This document shows positions 9,921 to 17,715 of a stretch of DNA of 64,000 bases, piece by piece. Made by a program: the position numbers and the translations under genes. A model generated the notes under the pieces. The model was not told the origin of the DNA, ran no database searches, and worked only from the letters and a program-made list of their open reading frames with translations. Position 1 is the stretch's first letter; the number at the start of each line of letters is the position of its first letter. The stretch spans positions 62,001 through 126,000 of the forward strand of contig JAOARX010000034.1 of the NCBI GenBank assembly GCA_025210345.1, written 5' to 3'. Source of the stretch: Pelagimonas sp. (lineage in GTDB: Bacteria; Pseudomonadota; Alphaproteobacteria; Rhodobacterales; Rhodobacteraceae).

Positions 9921-9949
9921 TTTATGCCCCTGATTCCACCCAGGGTCAA
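9921..9949 (-). promoter_or_regulatory. Sigma-70-like promoter, minus strand
   Basis: Reading the minus strand, TTGACC (9949-9944) is followed after exactly 17 bases by CATAAA (9926-9921). This is one of the best -35/-10 matches in the window and it faces no protein gene. Confidence 0.6.
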
Positions 9950-10165
9950 GAAAAAACCAATGAAATCATATAGTTGATATATTTACTCGGAAATACAAAC
10001 CTGACTGTTTTATTCAGATTGAAGGCCGGCAAGGCTTTGCCGTCACGCCAGCCCCCCCCTTGATGGCGCCAAGCCCAGACATGATATGTAGGGAAACCAG
10101 GCTGATATCGCATAACAAAGGTGATTGTGTGATATGTTTGGCTGAAACGAGCAGGAAGGACCCGA

Positions 10166-10762
10166 ATGGGACGCATCATGAAACTGGCGGCTGTTGCCCT
10201 GATCGCGCTGGCAGCGCCCGCTTGGGCAGAAAAGCTCTCATTGAATGAGATTTCGAACTATCTGAACGGGATGAAAACAGTTCAGGGCAGCTTTACCCAG
10301 ATCAATGGGGATGGAACCATCTCTACCGGGACGATTGCCATCAAGAGACCGGGCAAGGTGCGCTTTGACTATAACCCGCCGGAACGCGCGCTGGTTTTGG
10401 CGTCATCCGGGGCGGTGTATATTCTGGATCGCAAACTGGGTGGTCAGCCCGAGACCTATGCCCTGAACCGCACGCCTTTGTCGCTGATTTTGGCGCGCAA
10501 TGTGGATCTGTCGACCGCAGGCATGGTGCGCGGCCATAGCTATGATGGCACCGCCACCATCGTAACGGCACAAGACCCCAAACGGCCGGAATACGGGTCG
10601 ATCGAAATGAAGTTCACCGCCAGCCCGGTCGAGTTGCGGCAATGGGTGATCCGTGATGCAGACGGCAATGCCACAACTGTGGTTCTGGGGGGGCTGGAAA
10701 AGGTGAACCTGCCGAACCGTATGTTTTACATTGATCCCGAACTGCAAAAGTTGAAACGCTAG
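10166..10762 (+). CDS. lolA: Outer-membrane lipoprotein carrier protein LolA
   Basis: A 198-residue periplasmic chaperone that carries lipoproteins released by LolCDE to the outer membrane. The N-terminal signal peptide (KLAAVALIALAAPAWA then EK) ends near residue 20. The family hallmarks follow: an early VQGSFTQ strand, RPGKVRFDYNPP (the conserved RPG-F-W/Y-Y-P region), and a C-terminal NRMFYI. Start: AGGAAGGA lies five bases before the ATG at 10166; a second ATG four codons later would give a neater signal peptide and is the alternative. It is not linked to lolB or lolCDE here. Confidence 0.9.
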   Translation: MGRIMKLAAVALIALAAPAWAEKLSLNEISNYLNGMKTVQGSFTQINGDGTISTGTIAIKRPGKVRFDYNPPERALVLASSGAVYILDRKLGGQPETYALNRTPLSLILARNVDLSTAGMVRGHSYDGTATIVTAQDPKRPEYGSIEMKFTASPVELRQWVIRDADGNATTVVLGGLEKVNLPNRMFYIDPELQKLKR

Positions 10763-10829
10763 GGGCCAGCCCCTTCTGGAGCCTGATGGCTCCATTCATC
10801 CCCGGGTGACTTTGGGACGGACAAAGAAT

Positions 10830-10857
10830 AAAGGCCGCGCGCGGAGCGTGGCCTTTT
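10830..10857. terminator. Bidirectional terminator between lolA and the transglycosylase gene
   Basis: AAAGGCC (10830-10836) pairs with GGCCTTT (10850-10856), with a further CGC/GCG inside the loop. It is bordered by T-rich sequence on the plus strand and by a T-run on the minus strand (ATTCTTT after the stem), so it can serve both convergent genes. Confidence 0.7.
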
Positions 10858-10886
10858 GCGTGGTCATCTTTGCAGGGGGATCAGGG

Positions 10887-11477
10887 TCAGCGCGCCGCGC
10901 GGCAATTGCGCAATTGGCCTTGGTAGGTCCGGGCGCGTTGACCGACCTCAGAGGACACCCGCAACAACCAAGCCTTGGAGTTGTAAGTCCCCTTGCGATA
11001 GCCCGTCCGCCCTTCGTGATAGGCAAGATATTGATTGCGGGCGTCCCACATCGGAATACCCAGTTCGCGTTTCGACTGCGCCATGTACCAGCCCATGAAA
11101 TCCGCCGCATCCCGGATGTTGTTGCGCCGTGCGCCGCGTTTCCCCGTCTCGCGCTGATACTCTTTCCAGGTGCCATCCAGCGCCTGGCTGTATCCATAGG
11201 CCGAACTTTGCCGCCCCATGGGAATCACCCCCAGTTTGAAACGCAAAGGCGTGCGGGCGTCGGATTTGAACTTGCTTTCCTGATAGATCGTGGCCATCTG
11301 CACATGGACGGGCACGCCGTACTTGCGCTCGGCCGCGCGGAAAGCTTTGTAAAAGCTTGGATTGCTGCTCAGGATCGAACAGGCGTTATCAAGGTTGCGG
11401 GGAGTCCGCCCGGATTGGCCACCACCACAGGCCGCCACCAAAAGAAGGATTACCGCCGCGCGAAGGAATTTGCTCAT
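10887..11477 (-). CDS. Lipoprotein lytic transglycosylase (SLT domain)
   Basis: A 196-residue exported murein-cleaving enzyme. A signal peptide ends in the lipobox VAAC, making Cys17 the lipidated residue. The SLT-type domain follows, with the catalytic glutamate at Glu67 in YQESKF, then AYGYSQALDGTW, which matches the GxxQ-type second motif, and NNIRDAADFMGWY, which fits the third conserved helix. I placed the start at the ATG ending at 11477 because AGAGG precedes it and the signal peptide begins there; the frame runs 12 codons further upstream. A terminator shared with lolA lies downstream. The endo- or exo-mode cannot be told. Confidence 0.85.
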   Translation of the reverse strand: MSKFLRAAVILLLVAACGGGQSGRTPRNLDNACSILSSNPSFYKAFRAAERKYGVPVHVQMATIYQESKFKSDARTPLRFKLGVIPMGRQSSAYGYSQALDGTWKEYQRETGKRGARRNNIRDAADFMGWYMAQSKRELGIPMWDARNQYLAYHEGRTGYRKGTYNSKAWLLRVSSEVGQRARTYQGQLRNCRAAR

Positions 11478-11637
11478 CTGCCTCTCGCGATTTTTGTTGT
11501 TTTCTTGGCGCAACTATATCGCAAAGCGGGTGGCGAGGGAATCACATTTGCGGCATGACAGCTGCGGTGGCGGGGCTTTGCCGGCCACTGTCTGATCCGC
11601 CTTCACAGAGTGTTTCCAATGTAAAGAATGTGTAAAG

Positions 11638-11666
11638 TTGGACATAGCCGGGCAAATAACGATAAA
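11638..11666 (+). promoter_or_regulatory. Probable hspQ promoter
   Basis: TTGGAC (11638-11643), 17 bases, then GATAAA (11661-11666). The predicted start, near 11673, would leave only a short leader before the AAAGGGG ribosome-binding site at 11674-11680. I see no clear heat-shock sigma-32 type promoter. Confidence 0.45.
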
Positions 11667-11688
11667 CAGGCTGAAAGGGGTGCCTCAC

Positions 11689-12015
11689 ATGCTACGTACG
11701 CGCGCGAAATACAATTTGGGACAAGTGGTTCGGCATCGCAAACACCCGTTTCGCGGTGTTGTGTTTGATGTCGACCCCGAGTTTTCAAACACAGAGGAGT
11801 GGTACGAAGCCATTCCCGAAGATTCGCGTCCAGTGAAAGATCAGCCGTTTTATCACCTGCTGGCCGAGAACGATCAGAGCTATTACGTGGCCTATGTGTC
11901 CGAACAAAATCTTATTGCCGATTACTCTGGCGAACCGGTTGAGCACCCTGACATTCCCGACCTGTTTGGCTCGTTCGAAGACGGCAGCTATTCTTTGCAT
12001 TTCCAGATGAACTGA
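11689..12015 (+). CDS. hspQ: Heat shock protein HspQ
   Basis: A 108-residue member of the HspQ/YccV hemimethylated-DNA-binding-like family; in enterobacteria HspQ modulates Lon protease substrate choice and DnaA turnover. The family signature is clear: an N-terminal KYNLGQVVRHRKHPFRGVVFDVDP strand set, then PFYHLLAEN and the YVSEQNL motif. The start is the ATG at 11689, which is preceded by AAAGGGG; the frame continues 17 codons upstream without a ribosome site. It lies alone between two minus-strand genes. Whether it acts on Lon here is inferred from the family. Confidence 0.92.
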   Translation: MLRTRAKYNLGQVVRHRKHPFRGVVFDVDPEFSNTEEWYEAIPEDSRPVKDQPFYHLLAENDQSYYVAYVSEQNLIADYSGEPVEHPDIPDLFGSFEDGSYSLHFQMN

Positions 12016-12078
12016 GCCGCTCTGTCAGTGGTAGCTGATGGGCCTGTGAAACGGCCATTTGGGAAATCGGGCAGGGGC

Positions 12079-12894
12079 TTAGCTGTGCGAAACCCCCCTG
12101 TCGCGTGCCCATTTGATGACATGCTCTCGGCGTCCACGCGCAACAGGGACTGACCGGCCATCTTTCAAAACCATCTTGGATCCGGCCACCCGGACCACCG
12201 CATGGGTCGCCACCCAGTAAGACCGGTGGGGCGACACCCCATGGTCATCTGAAACCTGCGAGGTCAGGGATTTCATCGCCGACGCCAGCCTTTGAGGGCC
12301 GTGAACTGTTGTGATTTCCAGCACATGGCCCGCGCTTTTCACGGTCAGGATTTCATCGACACGCAGGTTCGTTGACCCGATCTGCACGAAGTGCTGCGCA
12401 TCCTCTGGGGCTTGGACAGGGGGTGCCGAGCGCGCTTGGGGCAACAGCCAGAGCAGCGCGATATTCTCCGCCACGAGCACAAAACAGATGTTTCGAAGAT
12501 AGGCCCAGATCGGCAGGCTAAAGGAATGTCCGTTGGGAAATCCGTGGGTGTATTGATAGGCGATGCCAGCCACGAAGGTCAGGGCGCTGACCGGCAGGAT
12601 CGTCACCAAAGGTTGCGGCAGAGCAAAGGGCGCGCGACTGGGCCACAGACGCGAACACAAGGACATCCAGTGGGGCAGAATGGCCAGGTAGATCAAGATC
12701 CCCACGCTCCATAACGACACCCGAGCCCCAACGTCGGGCACGGTCCAGAACAGCACCGGATTTCCGATCGCAACCACAATCAGCAGCAAGAACGCGAGAA
12801 CCAGAATTCTGCGGCTCCAGAATTGAGCGCGCAGTTCATGTGACGTGAAGTGCATCCTGGTGCCATTCATGAGAAGAAGCTGCATTTCACGCAT
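12079..12894 (-). CDS. Membrane-anchored LytTR-domain transcriptional regulator
   Basis: A 271-residue protein with two parts. Residues about 28-160 contain four hydrophobic helices (for example RRILVLAFLLLIVVAIG and NICFVLVAENIALLWLL). Residues about 168-265 form a LytTR DNA-binding domain, shown by VDEILTVKSAGHVLEI, the HRSYWVATHAVVRV strand and the closing DGRSVPVARGRRE. There is no receiver domain, so it is not a classical response regulator; the membrane half probably senses the signal. The partner and targets are unknown. It is separated from ltaE by about 190 bases and is probably transcribed on its own. Confidence 0.85.
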   Translation of the reverse strand: MREMQLLLMNGTRMHFTSHELRAQFWSRRILVLAFLLLIVVAIGNPVLFWTVPDVGARVSLWSVGILIYLAILPHWMSLCSRLWPSRAPFALPQPLVTILPVSALTFVAGIAYQYTHGFPNGHSFSLPIWAYLRNICFVLVAENIALLWLLPQARSAPPVQAPEDAQHFVQIGSTNLRVDEILTVKSAGHVLEITTVHGPQRLASAMKSLTSQVSDDHGVSPHRSYWVATHAVVRVAGSKMVLKDGRSVPVARGRREHVIKWARDRGVSHS

Positions 12895-12997
12895 TCTAAC
12901 CCCCCGGATACTGGCAAATCATATTCGAATTAGTAGAAACCGAACTTGTACCAAGTTCCACATTTTTTCTGTTTTGGATTTGCGTGGATTGAGTGGA

Positions 12998-13051
12998 CAG
13001 CCCGCGCAACAGCTTGTCGTCCCAGGGCAGAGCCCCTTGGACGGCGGGCTG
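12998..13051. repeat. Inverted repeat downstream of ltaE
   Basis: CAGCCCGC (12998-13005) and GCGGGCTG (13044-13051) are perfect inverted copies around a 38-base loop that contains a smaller GGGC/GCCC hairpin. No T-tract follows on either strand, so its role as an ltaE terminator is uncertain. Confidence 0.4.
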
Positions 13052-13080
13052 ACCAAGCTCGGTATCGCGCTGCGCCCGGC

Positions 13081-14124
13081 TCAAACAGGTTTGCTCTGTT
13101 GAAGCGCTGTTAGAAATGCGTTCACACCCTTTTGGCCGATGGACCAATCGCACACCAAACGTGCAAGCGCCCCTTCCGCGCCATCCTCTGCGTCCATCAC
13201 ATGATACTGTGCACCCTCGCGCTGCAAGGCCGCATGCAGTGACATGGGCGCGCGAAAGAACAGCAGGTTGGCGTGGGTGTCGGTCACAACTTTCAGGCCA
13301 TGCGCCTCAAGCCCGGCGCGCAGCGCGTCGCAACTGGCGTTGGCCTGCTGTGCCAGGGTTTCCCAGAGATCGTCCGCGACATAGGCCTGCATCTGTGCGG
13401 CCAGGTACCGGTGCTTGGAAAACAACAGCCCGGCACGTTTGCGGCGCAATTCGAACTCTTGCGCGCGGGCCGGATCAAACAAGATCACCGCTTCGACGCC
13501 CATTAGCCCGTTCTTGGTGCCACCAAAGACCGCGACATCGACACCGGCTTTCCAGCTCATGTCAGCGGGGCGACAGCGCAGGCGTGCACAGGCGTTGGCA
13601 AAGCGGGCCCCATCCAGATGCACCGGAAGATCATAGGCATGCGCGAGATCACATAGGGTGCGGATCTCATCGAGCGAATAGGTGTTGCCCATTTCGGTGA
13701 CATTGGTGATCGAAACAGCGCCGCGACGCGGGCCGTGGACGCCGCGATTGCCCTCGGCCTCGATCGCGCTGCGCAGGGTCGTGGGGGTCATCATGTCACC
13801 GCCGCGCACCAATGTCAGCTTGGCCCCACCGGTGTAGAACTCTGGGGCGTTGCATTCATCTTCGTGGATATGCGCGCGCTCGGAGCAGAACACCGTGTCA
13901 AAGGGTTGAACCAAACTGGCCAGCGCAAGCGAATTGGCCGCCGTCCCCGTGGGCACCAGATAAACGGCGGCCTCGGGGGCTTCGAACAGGTCGCGGATCG
14001 CCTGAGTGACCTGTTCGGTCAGCGGGTCCGCACCATAGGCCATGACGTGACCGGTATTGGCATGGCTCAGGGCCGCAAGGACCTGGGGCGGCACCGGGCC
14101 CGAGTTGTCGGAAGCAAAGAACAT
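13081..14124 (-). CDS. ltaE: Low-specificity L-threonine aldolase
   Basis: A 347-residue PLP enzyme that splits L-threonine or L-allo-threonine to glycine and acetaldehyde. Family marks: the N-terminal FASDNSGP, the VPTGTAANSLAL turn (57-68), the cofactor-stacking histidine in ERAHIHEDE, HLDGAR (169-174), and the Schiff-base Lys204 in GGTKNGLMG. Its ATG lies one base after the stop of the ycgN-like gene, so it is the last gene of a ribF-ycgN-ltaE operon. Stereochemical specificity (L versus D) rests on family resemblance. Confidence 0.88.
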   Translation of the reverse strand: MFFASDNSGPVPPQVLAALSHANTGHVMAYGADPLTEQVTQAIRDLFEAPEAAVYLVPTGTAANSLALASLVQPFDTVFCSERAHIHEDECNAPEFYTGGAKLTLVRGGDMMTPTTLRSAIEAEGNRGVHGPRRGAVSITNVTEMGNTYSLDEIRTLCDLAHAYDLPVHLDGARFANACARLRCRPADMSWKAGVDVAVFGGTKNGLMGVEAVILFDPARAQEFELRRKRAGLLFSKHRYLAAQMQAYVADDLWETLAQQANASCDALRAGLEAHGLKVVTDTHANLLFFRAPMSLHAALQREGAQYHVMDAEDGAEGALARLVCDWSIGQKGVNAFLTALQQSKPV

Positions 14125-14125
14125 G

Positions 14126-14593
14126 TTACGGCTCCTCGATAATGTATTCTTCCCATTCGTCGTCGTCGACTTCGTGTTCCGGAACGGTCTGGTCCCGCAG
14201 GCTGATCCCGGCCTGATGCGGCGAATTTGGATCGCCGGTGATCAGAGGATGCCATTCTGGCAGGGGTTTGTTCTGATACAAGCGTTTATAGGCGCAGCTG
14301 TCCGGCATCCAATACGCGTTTTCGGCGATATTTGATGGCCGCAAGACAATACATTCGGGCACGAACTGGTGGCGGATGTCATATTGGGAACACAGGCAGG
14401 TGCTGCCGTCCAGCAGCCGACAGGCCACGCGGGTCAGGGCGACCACGCCGCTGTCCTCGTCTTCGAGCTTGTTCAGGCAGCATTTGCCACAGCCGTCACA
14501 TAGGGCTTCCCATTCCTTTTGGGACATCTTGTCGATGGACTTGCGTTCCCAAAAGCGCGGGGCAAGACCTTTGCGGTCGATCACATCGCTCAT
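14126..14593 (-). CDS. YcgN family cysteine cluster protein (UPF0260)
   Basis: A 155-residue protein with the zinc- or iron-binding-looking cysteine cluster that defines the YcgN/YkgJ families: CDGCGKCC early, followed by CRLLDGSTCLCSQY and a CIVL cysteine further on. The biochemical role is not established. The start ATG (ending at 14593) overlaps the ribF stop as ATGA, indicating translational coupling, and the frame upstream of that ATG lies inside ribF. The C-terminal tail is very acidic (DDDEWEEY). The tight placement between ribF and ltaE is context only and does not reveal function. Confidence 0.85.
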   Translation of the reverse strand: MSDVIDRKGLAPRFWERKSIDKMSQKEWEALCDGCGKCCLNKLEDEDSGVVALTRVACRLLDGSTCLCSQYDIRHQFVPECIVLRPSNIAENAYWMPDSCAYKRLYQNKPLPEWHPLITGDPNSPHQAGISLRDQTVPEHEVDDDEWEEYIIEEP

Positions 14594-15522
14594 AGAGCGG
14601 CCAGGATCTCGCGGGCTTTTTGGCAATCCGCATCCATCTGGGATATCAGGGCATCCAACCCATCGAATTTCAGTTCCGGGCGCAGGTACTCAATCAGCGC
14701 GACAGACAGAGTAGAGCCATAAAGATCGCCTGAAAAATCAAACAGGAAGGTTTCAATATTCGGGTGGTCGCCATTGAACATCGGGCGCACGCCGACGCTT
14801 GCGGCACCGTGATAGCTTCCTTGGTGCGGGCCGTCACGCATGTCGACTTGCACCGCGTAAACGCCGAACTTTGGCGGGTGCAGCCCGTCGATGGACATAT
14901 TGGCGGTGGGAAACCCCAATTCGCGGCCGCGCTGTTCGCCGCCGATCACTTCGCCTTCGATCCGGTGCCAATGCCCCAACAGATCCGCCGCGTCGCGGGG
15001 ACGCCCGTCGCCAAGCGCCTGGCGGATGGCGGTCGACGACACAAGCGTCCCGCTGTTTTCCAAAAGCTCGGCCACGGTCACCTCGAAATCCATTTCTGCA
15101 CCAAAGCGCCGCAGATCCTCCACGGTTCCCGCGCGCCCTTTGCCAAAACAGAAATCGGCGCCAACCACCACATGGGTCAGGCCCAGACCATCCGCAATGA
15201 CGGTTTGCGCGAATTCGCGCGGGGTCAGGCTGGCCATGGCGGTGTTGAAATTCAGTTGGAACAGTTTTTCGACGCCAAGTTTTTCCAGCCGCGCGGCTTT
15301 GGCTTCGGCGTTCATCAGACGAAAGGCGGGGGCATCGGGTGCAAAGTACTCGCGCGGGTGCGGTTCAAAGGTCAAGATGCCCAGCGGCGCCCCCCCCCCA
15401 ACCTGACGCGTGAGGTCGATCACCGCTTGGTGGCCAAGGTGCACCCCGTCAAAGTTGCCGATCGCCGCACAGGCGCCACGGTCATCAGGGTCGATAAAGA
15501 GATAGTCCCGGAGTATGCGCAT
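14590..15522 (-). CDS. ribF: Bifunctional riboflavin kinase / FAD synthetase
   Basis: A 310-residue enzyme that phosphorylates riboflavin to FMN and adenylates FMN to FAD. The N-terminal nucleotidyltransferase domain shows NFDGVHLGH at residues 23-31 (the HIGH-like signature) and TFEPHPREYF. The C-terminal flavokinase domain, from about 185, has GRELGFPTAN near 200, which binds ATP/Mg and flavin, and the PKFGVYAV strand. Length and order of domains match bacterial RibF. It heads an operon with the cysteine-cluster gene (ATGA overlap) and ltaE. No FMN riboswitch is visible upstream. Confidence 0.95.
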   Translation of the reverse strand: MRILRDYLFIDPDDRGACAAIGNFDGVHLGHQAVIDLTRQVGGGAPLGILTFEPHPREYFAPDAPAFRLMNAEAKAARLEKLGVEKLFQLNFNTAMASLTPREFAQTVIADGLGLTHVVVGADFCFGKGRAGTVEDLRRFGAEMDFEVTVAELLENSGTLVSSTAIRQALGDGRPRDAADLLGHWHRIEGEVIGGEQRGRELGFPTANMSIDGLHPPKFGVYAVQVDMRDGPHQGSYHGAASVGVRPMFNGDHPNIETFLFDFSGDLYGSTLSVALIEYLRPELKFDGLDALISQMDADCQKAREILAAL

Positions 15523-15531
15523 GACAGCGGC

Positions 15532-17007
15532 TTAGCGGGCCTTGTCCCCGGGTGCAAGCTCCGCCGCAATGCGCGCAACGCCTTCTTCGATCCGTTCTGC
15601 CGGGATCGAGCTATAGGCGAGGCGATAGAACCCCGTGGGCCGATCCGGGCCTGCGAAAAATGGTGCCCCCGGTTCGATCAGGACGCTCTGCGCGCGCAGG
15701 TTCGCCGCCAATCGCGTGGTATCAACGCCCGCGGGTGCCTGCATCCAGATGGACGAGCCCCCATGCGCCCCTTTCCCAGCGATTTCCAGGTTATGTGCGC
15801 GCAGGGCGGTCTCAAGCACCTTGCGCCGGGCACCATAGGCTTTGCTGATTCGCCGGATCAGCGCATCGTAGTGGCCCAAAGACAGAAAATACGCGGCGGT
15901 GCGTTGGATATGGCCGGGAGGGTGACGCAAGATCGCCGCACGCAGGGCACGTGCCTCGCGGATGAATTCTGCAGATCCCACCAGATACCCAAGCCGCAGC
16001 CCGGGAAAAAGCGATTTGGAAAAACTGCCGACGTAGATCACGCGCCCGTCTTGATCCAGGCTTTTGAGCGCAGGAGAGGGCGCGCCCAGAAAGGACATCT
16101 CGAACTCATAGTCATCTTCGACAATGATTGCATTGGTGTGCGCGGCATGTTGCAAAAGCGCCTCGCGCCGTGGGCGCGGCAGTGTCGATGAGGTCGGGCA
16201 TTGGTGGCTGGGCGTGGTGAAAATCACGCTGGCGTCATCGGGCAGGGTGTCGGGGTCCAGGCCATCGTGGTCAACACCGATTGGTGCCACCTGTGCCCCG
16301 GCTTGCCGTAGGATTCCGCGCAGCGCCGGATAGCAGGGATCTTCGACCACGACTTTGCGTTGCTTGGCCAGCAGTTGCGCTGCCAACCACAGCGCATTCT
16401 GTGCGCCCAGGGTAATGAGAATCTCATCTGGCCCCGCCACGATGCCGCGTCTTGGCAGCGTCTGCCGCGAAATAAAGCTGACCAGTTCAGCATCATCTTG
16501 ATCAAACAAATCGCGGGTCAGCAGTGCAAAATCGCGCGCGCCAAGCGCCTTGATCGCACATAGCCGCCAGTTGGCATGGTCAAACAGGCTTGGATCGGTT
16601 TGCCCATAGATAAAGGGATAGCGGTAAGTGGTCCAATCCGAGGGCTTGTCCATGTCCAGCCGCGGGCCATTGGTATAGCGGCGTGTCAGGGCGGTGCCCC
16701 AGTCAACCTTTTCCGTGCGCTGAGCTAGGGGGCCGAATTCGGGCGGTTCCGGGGCGTTGTCGCTGACAAAATACCCCGACCGCCCCCGCGATGTCAGATA
16801 GTCACTGGCCAGAAGTTCCGTATAGGCCAGGGTCACGGTAATCCGGCTGACGCCCAGATGCTGGGCGAGTTTCCGGGTCGAGGGCAGGCGCTCGCCGCGG
16901 CGAAACCGCCCGGACAGCACGCCCTCGGCCACCATCTGCTGAATACGGGCCTGAAGCGTGCCCTGGGCGCTGGGGCTTAGAAAGAAAGTCTCGACGGGAA
17001 TAGCCAT
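15532..17007 (-). CDS. MocR/PdxR-type PLP-dependent transcriptional regulator
   Basis: A 491-residue fusion of a GntR-type winged helix and an aminotransferase-like domain. Residues 15-80 form the helix-turn-helix, with GERLPSTRKLAQHLGVSRITVTLAYTEL as its core (written here in part: LPSTRKLA, SRITV). From about 110 the fold-type I aminotransferase body follows, with the DDYEFEM strand and a PLP-binding lysine near residue 330 in SFSKSLFPGLRLGY. Such regulators sense PLP or amines and act on nearby genes. The only neighbours are ribF (nine bases downstream) and a YggS-type PLP gene upstream, so a vitamin B6 connection is possible but unproven. Confidence 0.88.
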   Translation of the reverse strand: MAIPVETFFLSPSAQGTLQARIQQMVAEGVLSGRFRRGERLPSTRKLAQHLGVSRITVTLAYTELLASDYLTSRGRSGYFVSDNAPEPPEFGPLAQRTEKVDWGTALTRRYTNGPRLDMDKPSDWTTYRYPFIYGQTDPSLFDHANWRLCAIKALGARDFALLTRDLFDQDDAELVSFISRQTLPRRGIVAGPDEILITLGAQNALWLAAQLLAKQRKVVVEDPCYPALRGILRQAGAQVAPIGVDHDGLDPDTLPDDASVIFTTPSHQCPTSSTLPRPRREALLQHAAHTNAIIVEDDYEFEMSFLGAPSPALKSLDQDGRVIYVGSFSKSLFPGLRLGYLVGSAEFIREARALRAAILRHPPGHIQRTAAYFLSLGHYDALIRRISKAYGARRKVLETALRAHNLEIAGKGAHGGSSIWMQAPAGVDTTRLAANLRAQSVLIEPGAPFFAGPDRPTGFYRLAYSSIPAERIEEGVARIAAELAPGDKAR

Positions 17008-17049
17008 GCCAAGAGATTAATGTGGACTTAGATGTCGCGCAATCTGGTC

Positions 17050-17715
17050 TTAAGAGGTAGGCGTTTCATACACCCGCGCGCCAAAGATGGCTGATCCGAC
17101 ACGAATATGGGTGGCACCAAAGGCAATGGCCTGTTCGAAATCGCCGCTCATGCCCATGGAAAGGTCGCTCAATCCATTGCGCGCCGCGATCTTGCGCAGC
17201 AGGGCAAAATGCAAAGAGGGCGTTTCACCGACCGGAGGGATGCACATCAACCCGCGAATCGGCAGATCAAGCGCCCGACATTCCGCCACGAACTCATCCG
17301 CCTGAGCGGGCAGCATCCCGGCTTTTTGTGGCTCTTCGCCGGTGTTGATCTGGATGAAAAGATCGGGGCATTGGCCCAATTCCTGCGCAAGCCGCGCGAG
17401 GGTGGTGGCCAGTTTCGGACGATCAAGCGAATGGATGCAGTCCACAAGTTCCATCGCGGCGCGCGCCTTGTTGGTCTGCAGCGGTCCCAGCAAATGAACC
17501 GAGACCCCATCATACCGTGCCTTGAGATCCGGCCATTTCCCCAGCGCTTCTTGTACACGGTTTTCGCCGAAAATCTTATGACCTTCGTCCAGAACCGCTT
17601 CGACCCGGTCAAGTGGTTGGATCTTGCTGACCGCGATCAGGGTGACGTCGTTCACATCGCGCCCGGCCTCTTGGCAGGCCTGTGCCACGCGGGACTGGAT
17701 TTCACTTAGCGCCAC
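17050..17715 (-). CDS. YggS family PLP-binding protein
   Basis: A 221-residue single-domain PLP carrier of the YggS/PROSC family, which maintains PLP homeostasis. The cofactor lysine lies in LIAVSKIQPL, followed by KIFGENRVQEAL, HLLGPLQTNK, and MGMSGDFEQAIAFGATHIRVGSAIFG, the family's phosphate-binding end (in part: SMGMSGD, RVGSAIFG). I favour the GTG ending at 17715, which has GGGGAGA upstream and matches the usual N-terminus; an ATG at 17730 in the same frame is the alternative. The gene overlaps the end of the sulfotransferase gene by ten bases. The unrelated MocR-type PLP regulator lies next downstream. Confidence 0.88.
   Translation of the reverse strand: MALSEIQSRVAQACQEAGRDVNDVTLIAVSKIQPLDRVEAVLDEGHKIFGENRVQEALGKWPDLKARYDGVSVHLLGPLQTNKARAAMELVDCIHSLDRPKLATTLARLAQELGQCPDLFIQINTGEEPQKAGMLPAQADEFVAECRALDLPIRGLMCIPPVGETPSLHFALLRKIAARNGLSDLSMGMSGDFEQAIAFGATHIRVGSAIFGARVYETPTS

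Noticed and set aside
9667-9933. Plus-strand open frame of 88 codons in the ncRNA-like region.
   Set aside because: No ribosome site, unusual Trp/Cys-rich composition, and it overlaps the repeat motif and runs against the promoter and terminator, which both face minus.
12037-12058. Possible terminator between hspQ and the LytTR gene.
   Set aside because: The pairing has a bulge and no T-tract, so I could not support it.
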